Origin: Rhynchopus sp. YZ270_cl-10
Lineage: Eukaryota; Euglenozoa; Diplonemea; Diplonemida; Diplonemidae
Length of the DNA stretch: 64,000 bases
Direction: 5' to 3'
NCBI GenBank assembly: GCA_964035575.1
Contig: OZ037888.1
Span: 868,001 to 932,000 of the forward strand
The notes beneath the pieces are model-generated. The model had not been told where the DNA came from and made no database searches. It worked only from the letters and a program-made list of their open reading frames with translations. Position numbers and translations under genes: made by a program. This document shows positions 10,195-21,073 of the stretch, in pieces. Position 1 is the stretch's first letter; every line of letters begins with the position of its first letter.

Positions 10195-10239
10195 GGTACA
10201 CTGTCCCTGAGAGGGCTTTGCATTTAAAACCAACCTTTT
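10195..10239 (+). repeat. Family A splice-cassette repeat, partial
   Basis: It contains GGTACACTGTCCCTGAGAGG, then GCTTTGCATTTAAAACCAACC and a T tract. It lies immediately upstream of a full-length copy. Confidence 0.65.
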
Positions 10240-10242
10240 CTA

Positions 10243-10366
10243 GATGTAAACCACGAAATGGATGGAGGACTGCATGGTTTGGATGTCCACCCCCTGGTAC
10301 AACCGGTCATACCAAGGTACACTGTTCACGAGAGGGCTTTTGTATTTCAAGTTAACCTTTTTTTCT
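10243..10366 (+). repeat. Family A splice-cassette repeat, full-length example
   Basis: About 110-120 bp. The 5' block is ATGTAAACCACGAAATGGAT plus ACTGCATGGTTTGG, then comes a GTCCACCC stem-like segment. The 3' block is GGTACACTGT(T)CACGAGAGGG, then TTGTATTTCAAGTTAAC, a T/C tract and TTTTAG. Related copies lie at 18966, 21871, 23171, 44161 (long) and at 2748, 10195, 45840 (3' half only). TTTCAAGTTAAC is branch-point-like. One copy sits in the DPY30 intron just before its acceptor. Confidence 0.8.
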
Positions 10367-10581
10367 TCTTCGTTTTAGACACCGTCTCTCTGGTGTATTG
10401 ATGGCGAAATCGCTACCACTTGCTCTTCGTTGAATCCCCACCTCCACCCCCACATCCATGCTCCCTACCCCTTACCCCAACCAGAAGCCATACACTACCC
10501 CACCCATTTACTCCCTCACTTCCTTTTTCACCACCCCCCGATCCCACCATTCCCCTTCCAGTCGCGGAATGTGCTGTGTCT

Positions 10582-13500
10582 ATGCCCCCTCCTTTCGGTG
10601 AGCGTGTCCCCGACTTCGTTCCCCCGGGGAGAGCGAACGAACGCAGGCAGGCGCCGGCAAGCAACAACAACAACAACAACAACACCCCGCCGTTCAACTA
10701 CCACAAGCTGATGGAGGGGACACGGGCTGCGGGGGGGTCCGTGCATACAGATCCTTCACCTGCATCGGATGCGCCGCAAGCTGCATCAGGGGCACGTCCA
10801 CCTGCCCCGGGAGGACGTCGTGGGAGCAATGTGCCTAGCGGGTCTGGGTCTCCTCGAGCAGGCTCCGCTGGGGCTGGTGGGCGGCGACATAGCAGTGTGT
10901 TTGGCGGAGGAGGAAAAGGCGGTGGAGAGTTCTTCCGGGTGTTCCTTCGGATCCGTCCGTACCTCGAGTTGGAGAAGGACGCACTGCGCGCAGCGAAGCT
11001 CGACGAGACGCGGTCTGCAGTAGAATTGACCCAAGAGGGCGAGCTTCTGCTCCTCGATGAGAAGTGTCTCAGCACCACCACCACCGCACCGTACAATGAA
11101 AAGAAACGCCTTAAAGTCGCAGACCACTTCTCAGAGGCCTTCTGGTCCTTCGGGGAGGACCCTCCGAAACGTTGGGATGACGACATTCCGCATCAAAACC
11201 GCAGCCAAACATACGTTTTCCGTACGCTAAACACATTCAATGACACTACAATCGTGCACCGTCTATACGAAGGTTACAACCACTGTATCATGACATACGG
11301 CGCAATGAACGCAGGCAAAACGCACACCATGTTTGGAGACGCGAAAGACCCCGGTCTGGCCTCGCGGTTCCTGGAGAAGGTGGCGGCGCGGTCCTTCAAA
11401 GTTGAGCAGAAGTTTTCGGAGGAAAACATGGAGGTGCGTCTCGAGGTGTCCTTGGTTCGTGTGTGGAAGGAGAATGTGGAGGACCTATTGTTGAAGGACT
11501 CTGGTGTTCCGGCGTCGGAATATACGTTTAAGAGTATGAGCGACATCGATGGGATCACGACAACGAAGTGCCGCAGTGAGGCAGAGCTTCAGTCGTTTAT
11601 TGCAAAGGTGCACAAATACCGTCGCCCCTCTGCGAAGACGGAGTTCACGAAGGACAACCGCAGCCACGTGATCCTCACCCTCGTTGTGCAGCAGCTCTCG
11701 AAGTTTAGCACCCCTGAGGGCGGCGACTCTCACTCCCTTGCCGTCAATCACACCAAGAAGAGCACACTGACCTTGGTAGACATCGGTACCGCCGGCCGCG
11801 CTGAAGGCGAAACCGCGCAGGATGGGAAGCTCATCTCGATGGCACCCCAAGCTATGACCCGGGTGCTGACCTGCCTTGCCAGCCGCTCCACCATTCCCCA
11901 CAGAGACAGCCTACTGACACAGCTTCTGCAGGAGGAGCTTGGGGGAAACTGCAACACAACGGTGGTCGGCTGTGTGGCACCGTTTCCAAAGCAATACAAC
12001 GATACGGTGCTGACATTGGACACAATTAAGAGGCTGCAGGCAGTGACCTCCCGGGTGGTGAAGTCTGAGAGCAAAGAGCTGACCGCGTTCCGCGAGCTTG
12101 CAAACGAAAAGCACATTGTGAAGAAGCAGATCCAGAAGCAGTCGTCTTCGATGCAGAAGGTGCGGGACATGCTGACGTCGTTGCAGCTGCAGCTCAATGA
12201 GAAGGGCGCGCTGAACACAACGCTGCACGATGAAATGAAGGAGACCCAAGCCCGCTACGCAACGGTGGAGGAGGTGCGCAAACGCCAGGCCAACACACTC
12301 AAATGCATGAAGCGCTACCGCAAAGTCCTTATACCAAAGTTTGACATCGAACTCCGCTCCCTCCGCACAAAGAAAACAGAGTACAAACAGAAGACCCAGC
12401 ATCTCCTCGGCAATCTTGAGGCAAGAGTCGACCTCGAACGCTACAGGTCCGAAAAGGTGTGGCAATTTTTATACTATACGCACTCTCTCTTGAGACAATC
12501 ATTGCAATGATGTGGCTGCACAGAGGCGTACCGTTTCCCCCCCCCCCCCCCCCCTTTTAATAACACCCTGGAGTGCCTGCGTTCCAGAGGCGTTGCACTA
12601 TCTCTCGGTTTGCACTATCAACTTCACTTTTTTTCCCCCCCTTTTGATAACCACCTCATCCCCACAGACGGACGAGCTCAGAACAAAGGTCGACTCAGCT
12701 GCCATGATCGCAGGCTGCCCAGACATGAAGGTACCCGACACCACTCCTATCGAAGACGATCAATACGATGAGACTGCTGAATACATTGAGAAGCTCCTCG
12801 CTGATCTGGTATGCAAAAAAATCACACTCTCCCCCCACAATTCCACATTGGCCAAACAAGGTGAATTTGGGGGGATTTTTTTTTTGGCTGTCTTTTACAT
12901 TCTTCACCTCCCATTTCAGGACCGTCGTCTCAAAAACAAAATCTCTATTGGTGCGGCCTGCAAAGACCTTCTCGAGCAGATGCAGCTTCTTGTCCGCGAG
13001 GGGGAGGACATGGAGGAGGACCTGAGTGCCTCCGAGGCGAAACTGCGCAAACTGCGTGGCGTCATTGCGGCGGAGCGCGAACGCCTTGTCGAGCGGGCAC
13101 ACGAAGCGGGGGTGCCCATCCCTGCGCATGCTGCCGACTGTGCAGACGGGGCGCTGCTGGATATGGACGTTGAGACGGAGGTCGCCCTCCAGCTCATTAC
13201 CGCCATCTCCTTCGAGGCAAACCTTGAGCAGATCGTTGCCACCGAGGCAGAGAGCCGTGCCAACATTGAAGCATCGTACACCTGCCTCCTTTCATCACTG
13301 CCAGGGCTGCGCATTTACCAACGTGTGTCCGACTGTGTCCGCTCCATGGGTGGCCTCGAGGAAGCGAAGAAGGCAGCAGAGGTCGAAGCCGCAGACCTCG
13401 CAGAGGCAAAGCGAATGGAGACAGAGGTCGCGGCATTGGCTGCGGAGAACCGCAGGAAGGAGCAGGAGGTCGAGGAGTTGAAGCAGGCGTATAAGGTATG

Positions 13501-13837
13501 CGAGAAAATTTTTTTTTGGATATTTTTGCTGTCTGTATTTTGGCGTAATTTCAAATATCGGTCAAAGAGGAGGGGAAAATAATATGACACAAAACAGGTT
13601 GCAATGGAAGACATGCGCTGGCGGCGTGAAAAGGAAGAAGAAAAGCAAACCCGCGAACGCCAATTCGAAGAGGATCGAAAGAAGCGGGAAGACGAGCTCG
13701 CCTTGGCTAAGCTCAAGCTCGAGCAGGAGACGGCAGCGGCAAAGGCGCGTGAGGACCAACAGAAGCTGCAGCTCCAATCCCTTGAGCAGCAACTCAAAAA
13801 GGAGAAGGAGAAGGCCGGGTGCTGTTCAATCGCGTAG
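10582..13837 (+). CDS. Divergent kinesin motor protein with coiled-coil tail and CaaX-like C-terminus
   Basis: Four exons (10582-12456, 12668-12808, 12920-13495, 13598-13837), all phase 0, give 943 residues. After a Gly/Ser/Pro-rich leader comes a kinesin motor: VFLRIRPYLE (beta 1), GAMNAGKTHTM as P-loop (typical form GQTGSGKTYTM), DNRSHVIL as switch I (typical SSRSH), and VDIGTAGRAE in place of DLAGSE. RDSLLTQLLQEELGGNCNTT matches the conserved SKLTxLLxxxLGGN segment. Residues beyond about 500 are mostly coiled coil, interrupted around the Cys/Asp-rich DCADGALLDMD region. The protein ends KAGCCSIA, whose last four residues fit a farnesylation CaaX box. No subfamily is clear. Intron 1 carries a family C repeat. 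I start at MPPPFGERV, 21 nt after a strong acceptor; the in-frame Pro-rich extension upstream is the pyrimidine tract. Confidence 0.85.
12570..12640 (+). repeat. Family C splice-cassette repeat in kinesin intron 1
   Basis: GGAGTGCCTGCGTTCCAGAG plus GCGTTGCACTATC, then TTTGCACTATCAACTTCAC and a T/C tract, lie within 100 nt of the acceptor (12667). Relatives are at 28186 and 22953. Confidence 0.7.
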
Positions 13838-14022
13838 ACACAGTGGTGTTAAATTCATCGGAAAACAACAACAAAAAGACATTTGGAAAAAGTGGAGCAC
13901 GGCTACACGACTACAACTTATCAAAAAAAGAACAAAACAGAACCAATAAGAGAAAAAGGGTTGAAAATAGAAGAGTTTGGGTTGGGGTTGGGGCGGTGGG
14001 GGGGTAAGCATATCTCCCTAAG

Positions 14023-14119
14023 ACACGGTGGACTTCATCCAGGTGAGCGACCGCAAATCGGGAGTTCGGGAGAAAAGCGGGTGTCCAGCACCCACTCACT
14101 CGACTGAAGTCCACCGTGT
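14023..14119. repeat. 97-bp inverted-repeat element
   Basis: The 15-base arms ACACGGTGGACTTCA and TGAAGTCCACCGTGT are perfect complements. The 67-bp centre holds another small hairpin (GGGTGTCCAGCACCC). Clear target-site duplications are not visible. It could be a miniature transposon or a structured RNA. Confidence 0.6.
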
Positions 14120-15538
14120 TCCTTAATTGTAGACCGCATCGTGGGTGTCCATACTGCAATGGCAAGATCAAAACAGTAAAAAGGCACACACAAAACAGAA
14201 CAGAACAAATACCCTACAGGGAAGCATTGTTGTACAGAATCCTGTCTCCGGATATGGTGGAACGTCGAAGTCAGAGGGGGGGAAAAAATAGTTTTGTGTT
14301 CCCCTAGTATTTAGATGTGCACACACAACCGTAAGGTAACACATTCATCTTTCACATTTTTTTTTTTTTTTAGATAAATTTATTCTGAAGAGCTCAGGGC
14401 AAAGTTTGGGTCAATAACTTTTTTAAAATAAAATAGGCGTGACTGTTGCCTCTCCCTTCTCTCTCTCTCTCTCCCTCCCCTCTCAACCCCTCAACCTTCC
14501 CCCCTTATTTTCTCCTTTCTTCGGAACCTTCTCTTTCTAGGATGCGTATACGTCTTTATTCAAAAGGATGTGTTTTGCATGAAGACACAGCCATCAGACC
14601 ACGATCTATTTTATTTTGATTAGGTTGCTTACCACGAGAGGCTTCGGTCCATCTTTCCAACACACAAAACACACACTTCTTTGTTATCTGGGATAGATAT
14701 TTGAACTCTAGGGTTCCCTTTGTACCCCTCCCTTAAAACGGTTGCCACAGAATGGAAAATGGTCTCATTTGTATGGCCTCAATAGTGTCCATCGGTTCAC
14801 TCCTAAATGGTAGATACCCTCCCTGACCATTTTCACTCCCACAACGGTGTTGTTGGTGTGTGTGGTCCCTTTTTATGTATACTTAAGAACTATGATGATT
14901 CATGACAGAAGAATTTAAAAGCAGAAGGGCAACAAAACAAAGGGGGAGATGGGAAGGGATGGGATGGGAGGGGAGGGGAGGGGGTAATCATCAATTGGTG
15001 ATGAAGAGAGAAAAGAAACCCTGTTCGTATTTTATTTGGAAAACACCGCGTCATGCGCAAATCATTCAAATACAATCTTAGGGGAGATAACAGAAGCTAA
15101 AGGAGGAGGGGGGGGGGGGGGGGAAAGGGGGGAAGGAGAGAGACAAATCACACATAGAGTCAAACAAAGTCCACAATTTTTAGACGTGCGTTCGTGAGAG
15201 GCACATTCAATATTTTCAAGTTTTCTTTCTTTTAGTACGTGGGGAAGGCTGTGTGCTTGCGTTTGTTGGTGTTTGGTGGAACGTTTTGCACTTTCAACTT
15301 CTCTTTCAAACAGAGACAGCGGAGTTTGTACAGGTAACTACACTATTCCAACATTTTTTTCTAAAAAATATTTTTGCAACACGAATGGCAAATCCCAATG
15401 TATGGGGCGGGGCAGCGGGACTGCCGGAGACAACAGTTTGCTCTGCCCCCTCCCTTCTTCTGTTCCTATGGTGGTTATGCTAACTCACCCCCAAAAAAAA
15501 AAAAGAAAAGTTTGTATATTTTTAAAATACACTAGAAA

Positions 15539-15935
15539 GCATACATACCCGGGCATCGCGATGTCAATAGAGTTCTCTTTTTTCTTGTTACACCCTTTAG
15601 TGATTACTGTTTGTGTTATAAATAGTAAGTATATGAATGTATCTTTTTGCCCTTTTAGCATTTTTTTTTTTGACCCTGAAAACTGCCCTCTCTTTGACAG
15701 TATGGACGAATATTGTGAAAATTTAGGACATCGACATTTTGTCCATTTTTCCGAATTGACCCCACTGGAATGAACCTGAAAAAAAATGCAAATAGAGATG
15801 TTTTCAAGCCTTTTGTGGCTCGGGGTCACCCTGAGTTGGGTGGCCCCGTGTAAAAAAACCGATGGACTTTTTTGCGATGCCAAAATTTGGCCAAAACAAA
15901 AAAAAAAAAAATTTGCGATGCCCGGGCATGTATGC
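15539..15935. mobile_element. 397-bp non-autonomous TIR element containing a family E core
   Basis: The ends are near-perfect inverted repeats of 21 bases (left begins GCATACATACCCGGGCATCG; right is its complement with one change). The interior (15662-15850) has TTGTGAAAATTTAGG, ATTTTGTCCATTTTTCCGAA and TGACCCCAC, the family E core also seen at 18695, 29124, 42010 and inside the Harbinger-like element. No obvious target duplication; the superfamily is not assigned. Confidence 0.65.
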
Positions 15936-16688
15936 GAGAGCAACTTCATATAGATAGCCCCACACACCCACACCTTCCCCCCCACACCCAGTATTTCGTT
16001 TATTTTTTGACAAGAAGTGCAAGAAATACAACAATGTTTTTTGATTTTTTTTTTAAACTTTTGAAGTAAATAACCCACACCCCCTTCTTCCACCAGCATT
16101 TTTTTTTCTTTTTGCGCGTTTCTTGAAACGCTGTTTTTATAAAGAAACGGTTTCCTGTCGCAGTGAGGAATCCCTTTGTGTGATCAAGATCAAGACTGAG
16201 CACGAGACTTAGTGTCATCGATCTGATAAGCTTTCATTTATTTTTTTCTATTTATTTTAGATGAACGAGACGACTTTCATGTCTTTTTCTTACCTGTCCA
16301 CAGTTCATTTCCTTTTAATGTGGCTACGCGAGGTGTGGCTTGTTGCAACTCCTTTTTTTTTTTCTCTTCTTCGACATCACACAACGTGGCACCTCAAAAT
16401 GTCTACTGCCACTCCACATCGTTTCTTTTATCTTTTATATTTTGCACCTTCAACCCCTTCCCCTCAAGCACTCTTTTATCGAGAGAAAAGATGGCACAAA
16501 AAAAATGCCACATTTAGTACAACCCACCTCTTGAAGAAGACCTTGTCGATACCAACAACAAGACCCCCACACCCCACACCCATTTTCTGCATCTCATCCG
16601 ACGATATTTTGTGCGTTACACCACCACCCCCCCGCCAAACTACAACCCCTCGATTTCGCTGTTTGCTTGACTCCATACTATAGTATTC

Positions 16689-16772
16689 CACCACGCTGGA
16701 TGATAAGGTAGGTTCACATGATAGGTCACATGATATAATTATATCATGTGACCCCTATCATCCAGCGTGGTG
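16689..16772. repeat. 84-bp near-perfect palindrome just upstream of the cold-shock gene
   Basis: The outer arms CACCACGCTGGATGATA and TATCATCCAGCGTGGTG are perfect complements. The inner arms GGTCACATGATATA and TATATCATGTGACC are also perfect. Only a few bases of asymmetry (AGGTAGGTTCACATGATA on the left) break the symmetry. It ends 68 bases before the ATG and about 40 before the acceptor-like CTCAG, so it could be a small transposon or a regulatory hairpin. Confidence 0.75.
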
Positions 16773-16840
16773 TAACAATACCCACCCCACCCCAACCCCA
16801 CCCCCACCTCAGCAAAGCGAACACCAAAAAAGGCCACATC

Positions 16841-19271
16841 ATGACAACCACCGGAACAGTCTCAAAGTGGAACACCAGCAAAGGGTGGGGGTTTGTGAAG
16901 CCCGAGGGCAGCGAGGATGAGGTGTACGTCAACTTCGCGTCTGTTGTTGGCGGGAGCCGTCTGCGTGAGGGGGCAAGCGTGAGCTTTGACATCGACGAGA
17001 GCGAACCGAAGACGAAGAAGGGCAAGGAGCTGCGCGAGGCGGGCAAGCGCGCTGGCATCAACGTTACCGGCGAGGGCGTGATTGCAACAACCCTTGGCGC
17101 ACAGGTGGGCACCGTCTGTGAGTGGAACCCTGCCCTGGGCTACGGCTTCATCCTCGGCACCGACGGCAGCAAATCCTATGTGCACGAATCTGCCTTCGAC
17201 GGCGCACGCCTCCAGATCGGCAAGGCCGTCACCTACGACAGCGAGGCTGTCGGCCACAAGAGCGGCCGTGCCGTGTCCGTCAACGTCGGTGGGTCTGCTG
17301 TGCAGCAGCGTGGCGCAAGCTCCGGGACTGTGAAGTCGTGGATCTTCTCAAAGGGCTTCGGGTTTGTCGAGGCAGGCGACCAGGAGGTCTTCGTGCACTC
17401 CTCTGCGATCAACAACGGCTGGCTCTCTGTTGGCAAGGAATGCTACTTTGAGGTGGAGGAGAAGACCCTTGAGGGCGAGGACACGCCAAAGCTGTCCGCA
17501 GTCGGTGTCACCGGCCCTGCCCTGCGTGACGCTACACAGGGCCAGGCGCCGGTCATCGCGAAGGGAGGCAAGAAGGGTGCCAAGGGTGCAGGCAAAGGAG
17601 CGAAGAGCGCAACCGACAAGCGCAAAGACACCGACGGTAAGCTCTACACGAAGGCGCAGTTCATCGAGCAGTACGGCGGCACCTCTGAATGGGACGACAG
17701 AGAGCAGAGACTCTCCCCGCTCAACGGAAACCTTTACACAAAGGAGCAGTTCAAGGTATGGTCACAAAAAAAAAAAAAAATGATGTATTTTGATCAGGCC
17801 AAAAGCTAAATCGCCTCCTTTCTCCCGACATTTTTGAAAATGAGTTCCCCCCCTTTATTTGCACGAAGAAAAAGTACTGGTTCCCCCCCTTTATTTGCAC
17901 GAAGGCCGCAGGCTACTTAGGGGGTAAGTTTGGTGACTAAAGTGACCGTAAAAAAAATATATGAAAAGATCGAGTGTCAAATCGTCGAAAAACAGCCTTT
18001 TTGGGATGGTTTGGGAAAAAAAAAAAGCCGCCTGCGGCGGCACGCCCAACCCCCCTTTCTCAGCCCAGAACACCAAGATTCTGCCAGTGCTGAAAAAACG
18101 GTGGGTAAGCCACAAACTCACAAAAAGTAACGCACCCTTTCTTACCGACGACATACATCACTGCAGTTGGGCTTTCAGCCCTGAAAATGTGTTTTTTTTT
18201 TTTTTTTTTTTTTGTACTCAGGTAGCTACGTAGCCTTCAGGGAGGCAATCGTGTGCTAATACAGAAAGTATCAGTCAAGGCTGTCCTTACAGACGCATGC
18301 CAAAGCGGCCGCCACGTGGGTGTGGACTTTAGATTGAAGTTTCATCATTGTACTAGCCCAGGGAGGGTTCCCGGCTACCGGCGAGGTCTCTTCCAATCCG
18401 TTCCCTAGTTTCCTAGGGGGGCCTCCTTGGCTTCACTGGCTAGGGCTCTGCAGGTCCCTCCACACATGTTGTGTGCCTGCCTTCAGCACCCAGGGTAGCA
18501 TACCCAGCACCTTTTACCCTCAGGTCAGACCTTCATAGAGTTTCAGGAGGAGTGCCACAAAAGGGCCCCCGGATGCAATTTAACGTCCAGCCCAGGACGT
18601 GGGGGCTCAGCAGGGAACCTTTTTCTTTTTTTTTTTTTTTTTTCTCAAAATCCCACACCGGCTTAGCCGGTGTGGCCACACCGGCACACCGGCATACTAA
18701 TGTCCCCTGAAAGTTGGGCTTTCAGCCCTGAAAATGGTCCCTACTGAGGTGTGTGGGCTCATACTTGGCAAAATTTAAGTCATTGCATTTTTGTCCATTT
18801 TTTCATATTGACCCCACCGCAGACTGGGTTGAGCTCAAAAATGCAAATATGGAGGCTTTTGGAGCCCAAAAACGTACCCCCAATTCCCCCCCTTTATTTG
18901 CTCCCTTTTTGGACATTTGGCCTCCCGGACCCCCCTATTTAGCTTTAGGCCTGATTTTGATGGAAACCTCGAAAATGGATGTAGGACTGCATGGGTTGGG
19001 GGGTCCACCCAACCAAACCCAACCAAAGGTGCACTGTTTCACGGAGAGGGCGTTGTATTTCAAATTTTGTTGGTTTTTTTTTTAAGTTTTTGTTTTTTGT
19101 CATTTTTTCATTTTCCTCAACCTCCAGGCACACTTTGGAGGAATGAAGGAGTGGAACCAGGCGGGTAAGAACCAGAGCGGAGCAGGGGCAGCACACGTTG
19201 CGGCATACTCACCGTACGGCCGTGGCAAGGGAGGAAAGAAGGGAGGTAAGAAGGGCAAGAAGGGACACTGA
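16841..19271 (+). CDS. Triple cold-shock-domain RNA-binding protein
   Basis: Two exons (16841-17755 and 19128-19271) give 352 residues. Three cold-shock domains are visible: SKWNTSKGWGFVKPEGSEDE with VYVNFAS; GTVCEWNPALGYGFI with YVHESAF; and GTVKSWIFSKGFGFVEAG with EVFVHSS. Each has the RNP1-like (K/L)GxGF and RNP2-like (V/F)(Y/F)V(H/N) motifs that bind single-stranded nucleic acid. A basic AKGGKKGAKGAGKGAK linker follows, then two copies of an LYTKxQFxxx(Y/F)GGxxEW motif (the second completed only after splicing) and a GKGGKKGGKKGKKGH tail. The last motif and tail confirm the exon 2 assignment. Similar architectures act as mRNA or guide-RNA chaperones in other protists. AATAAA follows the stop closely. 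Confidence 0.87.
18241..18605 (-). repeat. Dispersed repeat related to 58413-58860 (opposite orientation)
   Basis: Read on the reverse strand it shows the anchors CCTGGGCTGGA, TTAAATTGCATCCGGGGG, CTCTATGAAGGT, GGGTGCTGAA and CTGTAAGGAC in the same order as 58413-58860. It is shorter, lacking about 150 bp between the second and third blocks. No long open frame; the class is unknown. Confidence 0.65.
18653..18675. repeat. Perfect 23-nt GC palindrome
   Basis: The arms CCACACCGGCT and AGCCGGTGTGG are separated by a single T. Further CACACCGGC copies follow directly (to 18693). It belongs to the genome-wide set of small GC hairpins. Confidence 0.8.
18695..18880 (+). repeat. Family E core repeat
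   Basis: Starts near GAAAGTTGGGCTTTCAGCCC, then TGAAAATGGTCCC, GGGCTCATACTTGGCAAAA, TTTGTCCATTTTTTCATATT and GACCCCACCGCAG. The leading hairpin GGGCTTTCAGCCCTGAAAA also occurs alone at 18169. Confidence 0.7.
18966..19075 (+). repeat. Family A splice-cassette repeat in the cold-shock intron
   Basis: AAATGGATGTAGGACTGCAT, GGGGGGTCCACCC, GGTGCACTGTTTCACGGAGA and TTGTATTTCAAATTTTG. It ends 50 nt before the exon 2 acceptor. Confidence 0.75.
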
Positions 19272-19538
19272 AGAATAAAGTGTTCCCATTTTTAGGGAAG
19301 AAATCAATTTGGGGTGGTAGGGGAATTTTTTTTAAAAATGGGGAAAATGCTGTACAGTACCTACTTCTTCGGTAGGCCATTGTCCTGATACAGCAAAAAA
19401 AAATAATTTTTTTTTTTGGGGAGGAATCTTAGGGACCTATGAACAGATGCGGCAGTCCTGTTTAGCATCTGAGCTTTTTTTAAAAAAAATTATGGGGAAT
19501 TTTTAGGGAAAATGTCTTTGGACATGCTGCAAAAAAAT

Positions 19539-19836
19539 CAGGCACTCTGCTAGGTACTAAAGTTCTGTTGATTGTCAACAGAACTTTTTGAAAATGGGGA
19601 AAAAAAGAAAAAAAAAAAAAGTTCTGCTGAGTGGTTCAGACCCGTTCTACCTGTCAAAAAAGCTCAGGAGAAGAAGATATGGAGAGGTGAGTGCTCAAAC
19701 GTCCCAAAAAAGTCAAAATCGGGCGTTGGTAAAAAAAAAAGTTGCGTACCGTGCGCCTGCGGCGCAAGCATGTACCCCACCAACGTGGACCATCAACAGA
19801 ATATTTTCAAAATCGGAAATCCTAGCGGAGAGCCTG
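19539..19836 (+). mobile_element. hAT-like miniature transposon, copy 1 (298 bp)
   Basis: Terminal inverted repeats CAGGCACTCTGCTAGG and CCTAGCGGAGAGCCTG. It is flanked by an 8-bp duplication AAAAAAAT (19531-19538 and 19837-19844). The 8-bp duplication and CAG-type ends fit hAT elements. It differs from the copy at 50251 at only three positions that I can find. The interior has a TTCTGTTGATTGTCAACAGAA palindrome and the GCGCCTGCGGCGC hairpin. It has no transposase. Short open frames crossing it are not genes. Confidence 0.9.
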
Positions 19837-19846
19837 AAAAAAATTG

Positions 19847-19880
<34 letters not shown>

Positions 19881-21018
19881 GGATCCTCACAGGAAAAGAA
19901 AACACAAAAAAAAGTCAAAAGGGATACCAGCATTTTTTTTTATAAAAGTAAGGTGCGGAGGGGTGGGGCGGGGTACAGGGATTGGGTGAGGACAAAAGCG
20001 ATGGTATGTTCCGAGATTATTTTATTTTATTTTTTTACGCACACTACTTTGTGAGCGGAAAGTGTCACGTCGTTCACTCACCCAACCGTGCTCCGCAACA
20101 CCACCAACCAACAGGTAATTTTTAGTGTGTGTGGAAGCGTCAACGCATCAAACAACTACAAGAAGGGGGGTGAGGGAACGACAAGTGACACTTTTTTGGC
20201 GTCACCTGTTAGGAGCGCTGTCTACTGCAGTACACTGCACTTATCGGTGGAACAGACAAAAGACATATTTTCTTTCAACGCATTCAATTTGGAGAATTTT
20301 TTTTTTGTCTCAGGGGGTTGCCCACCACACCATGTTTCCCCGTAGGGGGGTGTGAGTTGGAACGATCTGCCCCAAATAAAATTTTCCAGTTCCCTGAAGT
20401 TCATAACATGGATTCATTACGCAAGGGGAAGAGGGGATCCTTTTTTTTGGGGGGCGCGCAACACAGATTCACCACAACGAAAAGAAAGGGACGTATGGTG
20501 GAACCACACATCCCTCGGGTTGGCTACGCTGTGTCACTCAATACAAAAAAGTTCCAAAAAAAAAAAAAAATCTAAGATTTCAACAAATAGGGGTCTATCT
20601 CCTTATTACCTCCACCCCCCCTCTACTACCTGACCCTATAACCAAAACAAAATGGCCAGCAAACAAAATCTTGTTCACCTATCCGATCGATTTGTCTTTT
20701 TATTTTTTGTGCACTTTCCAAAAAATACATCAAATTCATGGGAACGGAACCCAGTGTTCGCCGTGCAGATTTTCTCTCTTTTCCTTTTTTTTTCAGAGGT
20801 GAAACACAATAAATCAATTTTTTTGGTCAGGTTTTTGCTGTTTTCTTCATTGAAGAGAACGCTCCCCACCCCCGGTCTCCTGTCTTGGGAAGCCTCAAAA
20901 ATCCAGCTGTCAATACGTGGCTCCTAGCACCTTTTTGGGTGACACACTCTTGAGTACTAAATGTACCTCCTTGATCTGCGATTGCCGACATAAAACACAA
21001 AACGGTGGAGATATTGCA

Positions 21019-21073
21019 CAACTGTGGCAACACAACCGAGGCAACTGCACTACTCCAAACAATTTATCAAAAC
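21019..21073 (+). repeat. Family H repeat, copy 2 (intergenic)
   Basis: ACTGTGGCAACACAACCGAG, then GCAACTGCACTACTCC and AATTTATCAAAAC, matching the intronic copy at 6372. Confidence 0.65.

Larger units (their letters stand above)
9805..10581. other. Intergenic region with splice-cassette repeats upstream of kinesin
   Basis: It holds a family B copy (9905-9952) and two family A copies (10195-10239 and 10243-10366). A long C/T-rich tract then ends TTCCAG at 10560, giving a 21-nt leader before the kinesin ATG. No gene is seen. Confidence 0.6.
13838..16840. other. Gene-free region with small inverted-repeat elements
   Basis: No coding sequence is supported; a 140-codon frame at 16261 is Phe/Leu/Pro low complexity. 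It contains an IR element at 14023-14119, a 397-bp TIR element at 15539-15935, a long hairpin at 16689-16772, a G-run at about 15103-15121, and cassette-like 3' ends at 15187 and 15270 (GCACATTCAATATTTTCAAG; TTTTGCACTTTCAACTT). A partial family B-like block is at 14625-14660. Confidence 0.5.
17756..19127 (+). other. 1.37-kb repeat-filled intron of the cold-shock gene
   Basis: Donor GTATGG, acceptor CTCCAG. The intron holds a GC palindrome (18027), a 25-bp T-run, a 365-bp repeat related in inverse orientation to 58413-58860, an 11-bp-arm palindrome (18653), a family E core (18695-18880) and a family A cassette (18966-19075) ahead of the acceptor. It is longer than its first exon. Confidence 0.75.

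Noticed and set aside
16261-16683. 140-codon frame upstream of the cold-shock gene
   Set aside because: Phe/Leu/Pro/Thr low complexity, no conserved motif, and it lies in a region of pyrimidine runs.
19572-19989. Lys-rich frames of 91 and 133 codons
   Set aside because: They run through the hAT-like element and its A-runs; the same frames reappear at 50284 only because the element is repeated.
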